Source of the DNA: Paraburkholderia sabiae | Lineage (GTDB): Bacteria > Pseudomonadota > Gammaproteobacteria > Burkholderiales > Burkholderiaceae | Assembly (NCBI RefSeq): GCF_030412785.1 | Contig: NZ_CP125295.1 | Coordinates: 620,001 to 684,000, forward strand | DNA: 64,000 nt | Reading direction: 5' to 3' | In this document: piece after piece, positions 1 through 8,553 of the stretch | How the letters are laid out: each line of letters opens with the position of its first letter | Position numbering within the stretch: position 1 is the stretch's first letter | The notes under the pieces: model-generated | Seen by the model: only the letters and a program-made list of their open reading frames with translations | What the model was told of the DNA's origin: nothing | Database searches by the model: none | Program-made: the position numbers and the translations under genes

Positions 1-97
1 CAGCGATGCGTTCCGGGAGAGCGGCGAGCAGCGCGGCCACGTCGACCGATTGCGGGACGGACTGCGAGCCGTCAGGCGAGTGCTGGGCTGTATTCAA
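1..97 (-). CDS. Partial CDS, unknown product (N-terminal 32 codons)
   Basis: On the minus strand a frame opens at a TTG codon (97-95) and runs off the left edge. It begins MNTAQHSPDGSQSVPQSV and continues VDVAALLAALPERIA. A strong Shine-Dalgarno AAAGGAGG (plus 107-114) sits the right distance upstream, and no ATG or GTG lies in frame between it and the TTG, which is why I chose this start. It is divergent from ybaK. I do not recognise the family from 32 residues. Confidence 0.55.
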   Translation of the reverse strand, partial: MNTAQHSPDGSQSVPQSVDVAALLAALPERIA

Positions 98-186
98 CGA
101 TGCCTCCTTTGACGGCGGGAGTTTACGCTTCAACTTCATGGAAGACGCGTTCCGAACGATCGTGCCACAGCCCCGAGGCCCGCACA

Positions 187-204
187 ATTGGCCGTTCGGC
201 CAAT
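187..204. repeat. Perfect inverted repeat in divergent promoter region
   Basis: ATTGGCC-GTTC-GGCCAAT, 7-bp arms with a 4-base spacer, lies between the partial minus-strand gene and ybaK, immediately upstream of the ybaK -10 box. Its position fits an operator for one or both divergent genes; no regulator is implied by the sequence alone. Confidence 0.5.
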
Positions 205-227
205 GGCACGTCGGCTCGCGCGGACAT

Positions 228-233
228 TACAAT
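228..233 (+). promoter_or_regulatory. ybaK -10 box, probable leaderless start
   Basis: TACAAT ends only 6 bases before the ATG at 240, so transcription starting about 7 bases downstream would begin at or next to the start codon. No Shine-Dalgarno lies in that gap. No convincing -35 box is seen. Confidence 0.5.
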
Positions 234-239
234 GCGCCG

Positions 240-731
240 ATGAGCAAATCCAGACACGTTTCCGAAACGCCTGCCACGCAGTTTTTGCGTCGTCACAAGG
301 TCGAGTTCGGCGAGCATCCTTACGATTACGTCGACCATGGCGGCACGGAAGAATCCGCGCGGCAACTCGGCGTCGACGAGCATCACGTCGTCAAGACGCT
401 CGTGATGGAAGACGAGCACGCGAAGCCGCTGATCGTGCTGATGCACGGCGACCGCACGGTATCGACGAAAAATCTCGCGCGGCAGATCGGCGCGAAACGC
501 GTCGAGCCGTGCAAGCCGGAAGTCGCGAGCCGGCATTCGGGTTACATGATCGGCGGCACGTCGCCGTTCGGCACGAAGAAGACGATGCCCGTGTACGTCG
601 AATCGACCATACTCGAAATGGACCGGATCTATATCAACGGCGGGCGGCGCGGCTTTCTGGTGAGCATCGAGCCCGGCGTGGTTACGTCGCTGCTGTCGGC
701 GAAGGCTGTGCAATGCGCGAGCGTCGAATGA
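240..731 (+). CDS. ybaK: Cys-tRNA(Pro)/Cys-tRNA(Cys) deacylase, YbaK family
   Basis: The 163-residue protein is a single YbaK/aaRS-associated domain. In this family the enzyme hydrolyses Cys wrongly attached to tRNA(Pro), in the cytoplasm. The family core is visible: TPATQFL near the N-terminus, KTLVMEDE, a long central stretch with KNLARQIGAKRVEPC, and GYMIGGTSPFGTKK, the conserved glycine-rich substrate loop with its lysines. Length fits the family (about 155-165 residues). I chose the ATG at 240 because homology begins at MSKSRH; the open frame extends upstream to 6 but that part looks non-coding. The start is preceded by a -10 box rather than a ribosome binding site. Confidence 0.9.
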   Translation: MSKSRHVSETPATQFLRRHKVEFGEHPYDYVDHGGTEESARQLGVDEHHVVKTLVMEDEHAKPLIVLMHGDRTVSTKNLARQIGAKRVEPCKPEVASRHSGYMIGGTSPFGTKKTMPVYVESTILEMDRIYINGGRRGFLVSIEPGVVTSLLSAKAVQCASVE

Positions 732-753
732 GCGCGGTGGACTTTGCTTCCGC

Positions 754-784
754 TTGTAAAAGCACGTGAAGGGTTCGGTAGAAT
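754..784 (+). promoter_or_regulatory. Candidate promoter for plsY
   Basis: TTGTAA (754-759) and TAGAAT (779-784) are separated by 19 bases, about 105 bases before the plsY start. The spacing is long for sigma-70, so this is a moderate call. Confidence 0.35.
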
Positions 785-889
785 GTGCGCCGTTGCGGCG
801 GCGCGTGGTGCGCCGGCGCGTCTTGCGCATGCGGCACATGGAGACCAGCGTCGCCTGGTGCGCTTTCCGATACTGATAAGAGTTTCAAC

Positions 890-1519
890 ATGGAAAACCT
901 GATTGTCGCCGTCCTGGCCTATCTGATCGGCTCGGTGTCGTTTGCCGTGATCGTCAGCGCCGCGATGGGACTGGCCGATCCGCGCTCGTACGGCTCGAAG
1001 AACCCCGGCGCGACCAACGTGCTGCGCAGCGGCAACAAGAAGGCCGCGATTCTCACGCTGATCGGCGACGCGTTCAAAGGCTGGTTCGCCGTCTGGCTCA
1101 CGGGCCATTTCTCGGCGCAATTCGGACTCGACGACACGTCCGTCGCAATCGCCGCGATCGCCGTGTTTCTCGGCCACCTGTATCCGATCTTCTTCCGCTT
1201 CAAGGGCGGCAAGGGCGTGGCGACGGCGGCGGGCGTACTGCTCGCGATCAATCCCATTCTCGGTATCGCGACGCTGCTGACCTGGGTGATCGTCGCGTTC
1301 TTCACGCGTTATTCGTCGCTGGCGGCACTGTGCGCGGCGATCTTTGCGCCGCTGTTCGACGGCTTTCTGTTCGGCGCGAACGTGATCGCGCTGTCCATCG
1401 TGGCGATGAGCGCGCTGCTGATCTGGCGTCACCGCGCGAACATCGCGAAGCTGGTGGCGGGGCAGGAGAGCCGTATCGGCGACAAGAAGAAGGCCGAAGC
1501 GGCGGCGAACAAGCACTGA
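890..1519 (+). CDS. plsY: Glycerol-3-phosphate acyltransferase PlsY
   Basis: A 209-residue polytopic inner-membrane protein that transfers the acyl group of acyl-phosphate to glycerol-3-phosphate, the first step of phospholipid synthesis. Family motifs are present: [12 protein letters not shown] near residue 35 (phosphate-binding loop), GDAFKGW, and [18 protein letters not shown] near residue 104, the glycine/lysine-rich second motif. About five hydrophobic segments alternate with these loops and the C-terminus is Lys/Ala-rich and cytoplasmic. The start at MENLIV is taken because the first membrane helix begins directly after it; the longer upstream frame is not hydrophobic or conserved. Confidence 0.95.
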   Translation: MENLIVAVLAYLIGSVSFAVIVSAAMGLADPRSYGSKNPGATNVLRSGNKKAAILTLIGDAFKGWFAVWLTGHFSAQFGLDDTSVAIAAIAVFLGHLYPIFFRFKGGKGVATAAGVLLAINPILGIATLLTWVIVAFFTRYSSLAALCAAIFAPLFDGFLFGANVIALSIVAMSALLIWRHRANIAKLVAGQESRIGDKKKAEAAANKH

Positions 1520-1568
1520 AACCGCAGTTGCGGTTCAGACTGTCACGCGCCGGCCAGTGAACCGGCGC
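1520..1568. terminator. Two hairpins in convergent plsY/yajQ gap
   Basis: AACCGCA/TGCGGTT (1520-1526 and 1529-1535) and GCGCCGG/CCGGCGC (1547-1553 and 1562-1568) are two inverted repeats between the converging genes. Neither is followed by a T-tract, so termination is inferred from position only. Confidence 0.35.
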
Positions 1569-1581
1569 ATGACGGCGAACA

Positions 1582-2067
1582 TCAATCGCGGAAGTTGTTG
1601 AAGTCGAGCGGCGTGTCGGTCACGTCCTTGCGCAGCATCGCGATCACGCTTTGCAGGTCGTCGCGCTTGGTGCCCGTCACGCGCACCGCGTCGCCCTGAA
1701 TGCTCGCCTGCACCTTGATCTTGCTGTCTTTCACGAGCTTGACGATTTTCTTCGCCAGATCGCCGGACACGCCTTTCTTCACGGTGACGACCTGCTTGAC
1801 CTTGTCGCCGCCGATCTTCTCGATCTTGCCGTAGTCGAGGAAGCGCACGTCCACGTTGCGCTTCGCCATTTTCGACACGAGCACGTCCTTCACCTGGCCG
1901 AGCTTGAATTCATCGTCGGCGAACGCGGTGAGTTCGCGTTCCTTCTGCTCGACGCGGGCGTCCGAGCCCTTGAAGTCGAAGCGCGTCGAGATTTCCTTGT
2001 TGGACTGCTCGATCGCGTTCTTCACTTCGATCATGTTCGCTTCGCTGACGACGTCAAACGATGGCAT
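1582..2067 (-). CDS. yajQ: YajQ family nucleotide-binding protein
   Basis: A 161-residue cytoplasmic protein of the UPF0234/YajQ family, some members of which bind cyclic di-GMP and act on transcription. The N-terminus [18 protein letters not shown] and the segment [12 protein letters not shown] are near-invariant family signatures, and the length is exactly typical. It is convergent with plsY and divergent from murB. Its regulatory role here is inferred from the family only. Confidence 0.93.
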   Translation of the reverse strand: MPSFDVVSEANMIEVKNAIEQSNKEISTRFDFKGSDARVEQKERELTAFADDEFKLGQVKDVLVSKMAKRNVDVRFLDYGKIEKIGGDKVKQVVTVKKGVSGDLAKKIVKLVKDSKIKVQASIQGDAVRVTGTKRDDLQSVIAMLRKDVTDTPLDFNNFRD

Positions 2068-2127
2068 TGCTTTCTCCCATTTGTTTCAAAGCGTGCGGCG
2101 CCAGAAGGCTGCGCGCGACGCACTCGC

Positions 2128-2133
2128 TATAAT
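2128..2133 (+). promoter_or_regulatory. -10 box upstream of murB
   Basis: A perfect TATAAT lies about 106 bases before the murB start in the yajQ/murB divergent region. No good -35 hexamer is visible. Confidence 0.4.
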
Positions 2134-2239
2134 CACGGACCGGTGTCATTTTACCGACGCCTTTCTCTTTTGCCCAAGGCTCGCGAGCGGCTTCCTTACC
2201 GCTTGCGCAGGTTCTGCCGGGCGTTTGCCACAACATCCG

Positions 2240-3280
2240 ATGTCCCAGTCCGAACCGCTTCCGTTTATCGCCGATTTTCCGCTCAAGCCGCACAATACCT
2301 TCGGTTTCGACGTGCGCGCGCGCCTTGCGTGCCGGATCGAAAGCGAGGCCCAGCTGCTCGCCGCCGTGCGCGATCCGCGTGTCGTGGGCCTGCGGCGGCT
2401 CGTGCTGGGCGGCGGCAGCAACGTCGTGCTGACGGGCGATTTCGACGGACTCGTGCTGCTGGTCGCGCTGCGTGGCCGCAAGCTCGTCCGCGAAGATAAC
2501 GACGCGTGGTACGTCGAAGCGGCCGCGGGCGAGAACTGGCACGAGTTCGTGTCGTGGACGCTTGCAGAGGGCATGCCCGGTCTCGAGAATCTCGCGTTGA
2601 TTCCCGGCACGGTGGGCGCGGCGCCGATCCAGAATATCGGCGCGTACGGGCTGGAAATGTGCGAGCGCTTCGCGTCGCTGCGCGCGGTCGAACTGGCGAC
2701 GGGCGAAACCGTCGAGTTCGACGCCGACGCGTGCCGCTTCGGCTATCGCGACAGCGTCTTCAAGCAGGAAGGGCGCGAGCGCTTCGTGATCGTGTCTGTG
2801 ACGTTCAGGCTGCCGAAAGCGTGGGTGCCGCGCGCCGGTTACGGCGATATCGCGCGCGAGCTGTCCGCCGTCGGTCTCGGCGACGCAACGCCGACGCCTC
2901 AGGCTATCTTCGACGCCGTCGTCGCCGTGCGGCGTGCGAAGCTGCCCGACCCGCTCGCGCTCGGCAACGCGGGCAGTTTCTTCAAAAATCCTGTCGTCGA
3001 GGCGGCGCAGTTCGACGCGCTGCTTGCCAAGGAGCCCGAGATCGTCTCGTATCGTCAGCCGGATGGGCGCGTGAAGCTCGCGGCGGGCTGGCTGATCGAC
3101 CGTTGTGGCTGGAAGGGGCGCGCGCTGGGCGCGGCAGGCGTGCATGAACGGCAGGCGCTGGTGCTCGTGAATCGCGGCGGCGCGACGGGCGCCGAAGTGC
3201 TGGCGCTCGCGAAGGCGATCCAGCAAGACGTGGCGCAGCGCTTCGGCGTGGAGCTGGAGGCCGAGCCGGTTTGTCTGTGA
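2240..3280 (+). CDS. murB: UDP-N-acetylenolpyruvoylglucosamine reductase MurB
   Basis: The 346-residue FAD enzyme reduces UDP-GlcNAc-enolpyruvate to UDP-MurNAc with NADPH in the second committed step of peptidoglycan synthesis. The FAD-binding half carries [17 protein letters not shown], then [24 protein letters not shown] around residue 115. The second half has FGYRDSVFK (substrate-binding Tyr, Arg) and [12 protein letters not shown] with the catalytic Ser. The NIGAYG-type long form resembles type I MurB (E. coli-like). The start at MSQSEPLPF is chosen where homology begins; the long upstream frame is unrelated. The transcript ends at the bidirectional terminator shared with argF. Confidence 0.96.
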   Translation: MSQSEPLPFIADFPLKPHNTFGFDVRARLACRIESEAQLLAAVRDPRVVGLRRLVLGGGSNVVLTGDFDGLVLLVALRGRKLVREDNDAWYVEAAAGENWHEFVSWTLAEGMPGLENLALIPGTVGAAPIQNIGAYGLEMCERFASLRAVELATGETVEFDADACRFGYRDSVFKQEGRERFVIVSVTFRLPKAWVPRAGYGDIARELSAVGLGDATPTPQAIFDAVVAVRRAKLPDPLALGNAGSFFKNPVVEAAQFDALLAKEPEIVSYRQPDGRVKLAAGWLIDRCGWKGRALGAAGVHERQALVLVNRGGATGAEVLALAKAIQQDVAQRFGVELEAEPVCL

Positions 3281-3317
3281 GCGGATTCGAGCGTCTGCTT
3301 TGGACGCAAGCCTGAAA

Positions 3318-3354
3318 CAAAAAGCGCCGGATGTCGAATCCGGCGCTTTGTTTT
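3318..3354. terminator. Bidirectional rho-independent terminator, murB/argF
   Basis: A perfect 12-bp stem AAAGCGCCGGAT / ATCCGGCGCTTT (3321-3332 and 3338-3349) with a 5-base loop is flanked by A-rich and T-rich tracts, serving both converging genes. Confidence 0.85.
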
Positions 3355-3378
3355 GTGACGGCGCGTTGCCGTGCAGGC

Positions 3379-4308
3379 TCAGTGATTCAGCTTGCCGAGC
3401 AGCAGAAACTCCATCAGCGCCTTCTGCACATGCAGGCGGTTTTCGGCTTCGTCCCACACGACGCTCTGCGGCCCGTCGATCACCTCCGCGCTCACTTCCT
3501 CGCCGCGATGCGCGGGCAGGCAGTGCATGAAGAGGGCGTCCTTGTCGGCACGCGCCATCATGTCGGCGTCGACGCACCAGTCGGCGAACGCCTTCTTGCG
3601 TGCTTCGTTTTCTGCCTCGAAACCCATGCTGGTCCAGACGTCCGTGGTGACGAGGTCGGCGCCCTTGCAGGCTTCGTTCGGATCGTCGAATTCTTCGAAG
3701 AACGGCGCGCTTTCGGGCGCGACCATCGCGCGGTCGAGCTTGTAGCCCGGCGGCGTCGACAGGCGCAGCTTGAAACCGAGGATTTGCGCCGCTTCGATCC
3801 ACGTGTACAGCATGTTGTTCGCGTCGCCGACCCAGGCGACCGTCTTGCCGCGAATCGGGCCACGATGCTCGTAGTACGTGAAGATGTCGGCCAGCACCTG
3901 ACACGGGTGGTATTCGTTCGTCAGACCGTTGATGACGGGCACGCGCGAATTTTCCGCAAAGCGCTGAATGATGTCCTGGCCGAACGTACGGATCATGATG
4001 ATGTCGACCATCCGCGAGATGACCTGCGCCGCGTCTTCGATTGGCTCGCCGCGGCCGAGCTGCGTGTCGCGCGTGCTCATGAAGACGGCGTGACCGCCCA
4101 GCTGGAAAATGCCCGCTTCGAACGACAGGCGCGTGCGCGTCGAGTTTTTCTCGAAGATCATCGCGAGCGTGCGGTCGTGCAGCGGATGATACGTCTCGTA
4201 GTTCTTGAACTTGCGCTTCAGGATGCGCGCGCGTTCGAGCACGTACTCGTAGTCTTCCAGCGAGAAATCGTTGAACTGCAGATAGTGGCGGATAGTCTTG
4301 GCGGTCAT
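3379..4308 (-). CDS. argF: Ornithine carbamoyltransferase ArgF
   Basis: A 309-residue cytoplasmic enzyme joining carbamoyl phosphate and ornithine to make citrulline in arginine biosynthesis. The carbamoyl-phosphate site FEKNSTRTRLSFE is near residue 50, the second domain has HPCQVLADIFT and VAWVGDANNMLYTW, and the ornithine/transition-state motif MHCLPAHRGEEVS is near residue 268. Length is normal. No argG is adjacent, so it is a single arginine gene here. Confidence 0.96.
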   Translation of the reverse strand: MTAKTIRHYLQFNDFSLEDYEYVLERARILKRKFKNYETYHPLHDRTLAMIFEKNSTRTRLSFEAGIFQLGGHAVFMSTRDTQLGRGEPIEDAAQVISRMVDIIMIRTFGQDIIQRFAENSRVPVINGLTNEYHPCQVLADIFTYYEHRGPIRGKTVAWVGDANNMLYTWIEAAQILGFKLRLSTPPGYKLDRAMVAPESAPFFEEFDDPNEACKGADLVTTDVWTSMGFEAENEARKKAFADWCVDADMMARADKDALFMHCLPAHRGEEVSAEVIDGPQSVVWDEAENRLHVQKALMEFLLLGKLNH

Positions 4309-4770
4309 AAAACAAATACGGCGGGTTCACCCGGACGAAGATGCCGGACTGTGCCGCCGTTGTTTGTGGTAACTCAAATCAGCATAAAGGATTTTGAATG
4401 TTTTGACGAGTCAGCCAGAAGACATGTCGTGCCTGTCGGAATCTGCAAAGGTCTGTTCCGGGAGCCTTGTGTGCGGTGCGGAAAAACCCTGGCTGCGCTA
4501 TAATCTCAAAGTTTTCTCAAAGCCCGGCGGGCAGGCTCCTACGCTTGCAGGACATGGCTTCCGCGCATCCGCTGGCGCACTCGTATGCGCCGCGCCGTGT
4601 GCCATCATGGCTGCTGCCCGAGGTGTCCTGGCTGGTTGTTCGTGGCAGACGAACGGCATATCAACTGCTGCTTCGCGCGGTCGCGAGACGTGTTCAGACA
4701 GCGTTTTCAGGCAATATCCTCGCGGGCTTATCACCGGCAGATCGCTGGGCAGTCACACAGGGTTTCGTAC
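4309..4770. other. 462-bp divergent intergenic region with promoter and hairpins
   Basis: No convincing gene is seen. A perfect -10 TATAAT (4499-4504, plus) lies 266 bases before the DUF3579 start, implying an unusually long leader or a small RNA. A hairpin GGCGCA/TGCGCC occurs at 4574-4591 and another (TCGCG/CGCGA) near 4673-4686. Open frames crossing the region have no recognisable protein character. Confidence 0.4.
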
Positions 4771-5106
4771 ATGGCCGACACACCCCCAACCGAATATTTC
4801 ATTCAAGGCATTACGTCGAGTGGACGAAAGTTTCGTCCGAGCGACTGGTCGGAACGGCTGGCGGGCGTGATGTCGTGTTACGGTCCGGGCGCGAGAGGGC
4901 CGAATGCCCGTCTGCAGTATTCGCATTACGTGCGCCCCACGTTGCTCGGCGATCTGAAGTGCGTGATTGTGGATTCGCGGTTGCGGGACATCGAGCCGAT
5001 GGCTTTCGACTTCGTCATGAACTTCGCGAAAGACAACGATCTGCTCGTCACCGAGGCGTGCGAACTGCCGCCGGAACACGAAGCGCGCAAGGCACCGACA
5101 CGCTGA
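4771..5106 (+). CDS. DUF3579 family protein
   Basis: A 111-residue small, soluble, mixed-charge protein beginning MADTPPTEYFIQGITSSG. The conserved block KFRPSDWSERLAGVMSCYG and the later YSHYVRPTLLGDLKCVIVD match the betaproteobacterial DUF3579 family, which commonly sits beside argF. Its function is unknown. No signal peptide or membrane segment is visible. It is followed by a strong terminator at 5156-5178, and transcription probably starts far upstream near 4511. Confidence 0.85.
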   Translation: MADTPPTEYFIQGITSSGRKFRPSDWSERLAGVMSCYGPGARGPNARLQYSHYVRPTLLGDLKCVIVDSRLRDIEPMAFDFVMNFAKDNDLLVTEACELPPEHEARKAPTR

Positions 5107-5155
5107 GCGCCAGGTTTCCGGTGCGTCGACATCGGCGCAGGCAGTCGAACAATGG

Positions 5156-5178
5156 AACCCGCATCGGCGGGTTTTTTT
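5156..5178 (+). terminator. Rho-independent terminator of the DUF3579 gene
   Basis: AACCCGC-ATCG-GCGGGTT followed by a run of T to 5178. Confidence 0.85.
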
Positions 5179-5220
5179 GTGTCCGCTGGCTTTTGGTCAC
5201 TCAAGATCAAAGTGACGTGC

Positions 5221-5250
5221 AAAACAAAAAAGCCCGCCAAAGCGGGCTTT
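5221..5250 (-). terminator. Rho-independent terminator of rpsT
   Basis: Read on the minus strand, AAAGCCCGC/GCGGGCTTT (5229-5250) is followed by a T-rich tract (plus A-run 5221-5230). Confidence 0.85.
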
Positions 5251-5307
5251 CATGACGCAGCGGAAACAGGAAACAGCCCGCCTGAGCGAGCTGCCGGATT
5301 CGTGAAT

Positions 5308-5586
5308 TTACTGCGCTGCGGGCGCTTGCAGAGCCTTGACGGCTGCAGCGAGGCGGCTCTTATGGCGAGCTGCCTTGTTCTTGTGAACGATTTTCTTGTC
5401 GGCAATGATGTCCAGCGTCTTTGCCGATGCCTTGAAGATTTCAGCGGCTTGCGCTGCGTCGCCGGCATCGATTGCCTTGCGGACAGCCTTGACAGCCGTG
5501 CGGTACTTCGAGCGCAGCGCCGAGTTGTGCGAGTTTGCCTTGGCGGCTTGGCGGGCGCGCTTGCGTGCTTGTGCGGAGTTAGCCAT
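5308..5586 (-). CDS. rpsT: 30S ribosomal protein S20
   Basis: The 92-residue basic protein [21 protein letters not shown] has the S20 signature, with [14 protein letters not shown] and the late block [23 protein letters not shown]20 binds 16S rRNA early in 30S assembly. A ribosome binding site AAGGA precedes the ATG. The gene is a single-gene unit with a ~200-base leader and its own terminator; S20 is autoregulated at translation in E. coli, which makes the leader worth noting. Confidence 0.97.
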   Translation of the reverse strand: MANSAQARKRARQAAKANSHNSALRSKYRTAVKAVRKAIDAGDAAQAAEIFKASAKTLDIIADKKIVHKNKAARHKSRLAAAVKALQAPAAQ

Positions 5587-5656
5587 GACGGTTCCTTATC
5601 CTGTTCCTGTTTCCAGTGCCAGCCTTAGAAAGGGCAGGCGCTGCTTTTAGATCGAA

Positions 5657-5680
5657 CCCTTGAGAGCGATTGCTCAAGGG
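5657..5680 (-). promoter_or_regulatory. Hairpin in the rpsT leader
   Basis: A perfect inverted repeat CCCTTGAG/CTCAAGGG (5657-5664 and 5673-5680) lies 71-94 bases upstream of the rpsT start inside the predicted leader. It could be a regulatory leader structure; it lacks a clear T-run. Confidence 0.4.
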
Positions 5681-5789
5681 CGCAAATAGACAAAACGACT
5701 GAGAACTACCGTGAAATCTCGCCCGTTCTGGCCCGGGTTGCGTAGAGCAAAAACCGAGGCAAAAGGTTTAGCGAGCTTCGAAACCGGCG

Positions 5790-5819
5790 ATTATAGCAAC
5801 AAAATCAGATACGTGGCAA
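5790..5819 (-). promoter_or_regulatory. rpsT promoter
   Basis: On the minus strand TTGCCA (5819-5814), an 18-base spacer and a perfect TATAAT (5795-5790) form a good sigma-70 promoter about 200 bases before rpsT. Confidence 0.65.
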
Positions 5820-6035
5820 CCGCAGCGCGCGACGGCGTGGCGGATGGCCTGTCGCAGGCCGGGGCAGCGCGGTGCGGCTCTGGGAGCGCCGTGCCGTTGT
5901 GCGGGTGGACGCACGAGGTGTCGGCTGGTTTCCCGGTCGACACCTTTCGTTCACAAATTCGCCGTCAAATCGAACGCCTTTGCGGCAAATCGGTCCCAAA
6001 CCCTTCGAATCGCCACGAATCGTGGCCCTGACACA

Positions 6036-6063
6036 CTGACCGCCCCGGACGCACCCGTATAAT
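6036..6063 (+). promoter_or_regulatory. murJ promoter, nearly leaderless
   Basis: CTGACC (6036-6041), a 16-base spacer and a perfect TATAAT (6058-6063). The murJ ATG is at 6073, so the 5' leader should be only about 0-4 bases; no Shine-Dalgarno is present. Confidence 0.65.
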
Positions 6064-6072
6064 AAGCGCCCC

Positions 6073-7623
6073 ATGAATCTATTCCGAGCCCTGCTGACGG
6101 TCAGCGGCTTCACGCTGCTTTCGCGCGTGACCGGACTGGCCCGCGAGACGCTGATCGCCCGCGCTTTTGGCGCGAGCCAGTACACCGACGCGTTCTACGT
6201 CGCTTTCCGCATTCCGAACCTGCTGCGCCGCATTTCCGCCGAAGGCGCGTTTTCGCAGGCCTTTGTGCCGATCCTCGCCGAGTTCAAGAACCAGCAAGGT
6301 CACGACGCGACGAAGGCGCTCGTCGATGCCACCTCGACAGTGCTCGCCTGGGCGCTCGCCGTGATGTCGCTGCTGGGCGTGCTGGGTGCGTCGTGGGTCG
6401 TGATGGTGGTCGCCTCCGGTCTGCGCGGAGAAGGCCAGGCGTTCGCGCTCGCCGTGTCGATGACGCGGATCATGTTCCCGTACATCGTGTTCATCTCGCT
6501 GACGTCGCTGGCGTCGGGTGTGCTGAACACGTACAAGAATTTTTCGCTGCCCGCGTTCGCGCCCGTGCTGCTGAACGTTTCGTTCATCATCGCGGCCGTG
6601 TTCGTCGCGCCGCTGATGAAGGTGCCCGTGTACGCGCTCGCGTGGGCGGTGATCGCGGGCGGCATCGCGCAGTTCATCGTGCAGCTGCCGGGCCTCAAAA
6701 AGATCGACATGATCCCGCGCATCGGGCTCAATCCGCTGAAGGCGCTCGCGCATCGCGGCGTCAAGCGCGTGCTCGCGAAGATGGTGCCGGCGATGTTCGC
6801 TGTCTCTGTCGCGCAAATCAGCCTGATCATCAATACGAACATCGCGTCGCACATCGGGCCGGGTGCGGTGTCGTGGATCAATTACGCTGACCGTCTGATG
6901 GAATTCCCGACGGCGCTGCTCGGCGTCGCGCTCGGCACGATCCTGCTGCCGAGCCTGTCGAAAGCGCACGTCGATGCCGACGCGCACGAATATTCGTCGC
7001 TGCTCGACTGGGGCCTGCGCGTCACGTTTCTACTCGCCGCGCCGAGCGCTGTCGCGCTGTTCTTCTTCGCCGAGCCGCTCACGGCGACGCTGTTCCACTA
7101 CGGCAAGTTCGACGGCAACGCCGTCGTGATGGTGGGGCGCGCGCTGGCCGCCTACGGCGTCGGCCTGATCGGCCTCATCCTGATCAAGATTCTCGCCCCC
7201 GGCTTCTACGCGAAGCAGGACATCAAGACGCCTGTGAAGATCGGCGTGTTCGTGCTGGTCGTCACGCAGCTGAGTAACTATGTGTTCGTGCCGATCTTCG
7301 CGCATGCGGGGCTGACGCTCTCTGTGGGGCTCGGCGCTTGCGTGAACGCGCTGTGCCTGTTCATTGGCTTGCGGCGGCGCGGCATCTATATGCCGTCGGC
7401 GGGTTGGTCGGTGTTCTTCGTGCAGTTGATCGGCGCGTGCCTCGTGCTCGCGGGCGTGATGCACTGGTTCGCGATCAACTTCGACTGGATCGGCATGCAT
7501 GCCGAACCGCTGCGGCGCATGGTGCTCCTCGCGGCGTGCCTCGTGCTGTTCGCGGCGTTATATTTCGGTATGCTCTTGCTGATGGGCTTCAAGTACGCGT
7601 ATTTCAGAAGGCGAGTGAAGTGA
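6073..7623 (+). CDS. murJ: Lipid II flippase MurJ
   Basis: A 516-residue inner-membrane protein of the MVF/MOP superfamily, with about 14 hydrophobic helices, that moves lipid II across the cytoplasmic membrane for peptidoglycan assembly. The family N-terminus MNLFRALLTVSGFTLLSR with GLARETLIARAFGAS and AFYVAFRIPNLLRRISAEGAFSQAFVP is clear. Helix-loop blocks SWINYADRLMEFPTALLGVALGTILLPSLSKAH follow near residue 270. Length is typical. The stop codon overlaps a possible GTG start of the next gene, indicating coupling. Confidence 0.96.
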   Translation: MNLFRALLTVSGFTLLSRVTGLARETLIARAFGASQYTDAFYVAFRIPNLLRRISAEGAFSQAFVPILAEFKNQQGHDATKALVDATSTVLAWALAVMSLLGVLGASWVVMVVASGLRGEGQAFALAVSMTRIMFPYIVFISLTSLASGVLNTYKNFSLPAFAPVLLNVSFIIAAVFVAPLMKVPVYALAWAVIAGGIAQFIVQLPGLKKIDMIPRIGLNPLKALAHRGVKRVLAKMVPAMFAVSVAQISLIINTNIASHIGPGAVSWINYADRLMEFPTALLGVALGTILLPSLSKAHVDADAHEYSSLLDWGLRVTFLLAAPSAVALFFFAEPLTATLFHYGKFDGNAVVMVGRALAAYGVGLIGLILIKILAPGFYAKQDIKTPVKIGVFVLVVTQLSNYVFVPIFAHAGLTLSVGLGACVNALCLFIGLRRRGIYMPSAGWSVFFVQLIGACLVLAGVMHWFAINFDWIGMHAEPLRRMVLLAACLVLFAALYFGMLLLMGFKYAYFRRRVK

Positions 7624-7628
7624 TCACG

Positions 7629-8471
7629 ATGACCCGGGTTCTCGACTATTTCAGTGCGCTCGTCGCCGAGGACGATGGGCTTCCGCTCACGGAAGCGGCG
7701 CTTTCGCTTGCGCAGGACGCCTATCCCGATCTCGATATGCAAGCGGTGCTCGCTGAGATCGACGAACTCGCATTGCGCGTCAAGCGCCGCATTCCCGACG
7801 ACGCCGACATCCAGCAGCGCGTCGTCATTCTGAATCGCTACTTCTTCCGCGAGCTGGGTTTCGCGGCGAACGTCAACGATTACTACGATCCCGACAACAG
7901 CCACCTCAACATGGTGCTCAAGCGCCGGCGCGGCATTCCGATCTCGCTGGCAGTGCTGTATCTGGAGATGGCGTCGCAGGTCGATATTCCCGTGCGCGGC
8001 GTCGCATTCCCCGGACACTTCCTGCTGCGTGTCACGTTGCCCGAAGGCGACGCGATGATCGATCCGACTACGGGCCATCCGCTGACGGAAGCCGAGATGG
8101 TCGAGATGCTGGAGCCTTACGTGGCGAAGGCGGGCGAATCGGTGAGCCGCGCGCTGCGCATGCTGCTTCAGCCCGCGACGCGCCGCGAGATCATCGCGCG
8201 CATGCTGCGCAATCTGAAGGCGACGTATCTGCAGACGGAGCGCTGGCAGCGGCTGCTCGCCGTTCAGCAGCGTTTGGTGATCGCGCTGCCGGACAGCATC
8301 GAGGAAGTGCGCGATCGCGGCTTCGCGTATGCGCGGCTTGATTACTTGCGGCCCGCGCTCGAAGATCTCGAACGTTATCTCGGCGATCGGCCGGATGCCG
8401 AAGATGCGACTGTCGTTGAATCGCAATTGCTGGAGTTGCGGCAGCGCACACAGCACAACGACCGCGACTGA
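7629..8471 (+). CDS. SirB1 family transglutaminase-like/TPR protein
   Basis: A 280-residue cytoplasmic protein. The N-terminal two-thirds match the SirB1 (transglutaminase-like 2) domain: RYFFRELGFAANVNDYYDPDNSHLNMVLKRRRGIPISLAVLYLEMA, then VAFPGHFLLRV and a DPTTG block. The C-terminal ~100 residues look like TPR repeats (RWQRLLAVQQRLVIALP, YARLDYLRPALEDLERYL). The biochemical role of the family is unclear. Start is ambiguous: the ATG at 7629, or the GTG at 7620 that overlaps the murJ stop and is better spaced from the AAGG at 7608. It forms an operon with murJ and ends at the terminator at 8494. Confidence 0.85.
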   Translation: MTRVLDYFSALVAEDDGLPLTEAALSLAQDAYPDLDMQAVLAEIDELALRVKRRIPDDADIQQRVVILNRYFFRELGFAANVNDYYDPDNSHLNMVLKRRRGIPISLAVLYLEMASQVDIPVRGVAFPGHFLLRVTLPEGDAMIDPTTGHPLTEAEMVEMLEPYVAKAGESVSRALRMLLQPATRREIIARMLRNLKATYLQTERWQRLLAVQQRLVIALPDSIEEVRDRGFAYARLDYLRPALEDLERYLGDRPDAEDATVVESQLLELRQRTQHNDRD

Positions 8472-8493
8472 CCAGACCGCTTGCTGCAACCGG

Positions 8494-8527
8494 AAACGCC
8501 TGCGTAATCCAATACGCAGGCGTTTTT
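8494..8527 (+). terminator. Strong rho-independent terminator after murJ operon
   Basis: 13-bp perfect stem AAACGCCTGCGTA/TACGCAGGCGTTT (8494-8506 and 8513-8525) followed by T's. It also lies just past the converging SDR gene. Confidence 0.9.
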
Positions 8528-8553
8528 CATTTCAAGCGACACCCAAAACGCGC

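Noticed and set aside
2054..4330. A 758-codon minus-strand frame across murB and argF
   Set aside because: It is antisense to murB and out of frame with argF; composition is typical of high-GC shadow frames.
4467..5255. A 262-codon frame overlapping the DUF3579 gene
   Set aside because: It runs out of frame through the DUF3579 gene and turns Arg-rich; no start signal supports it.
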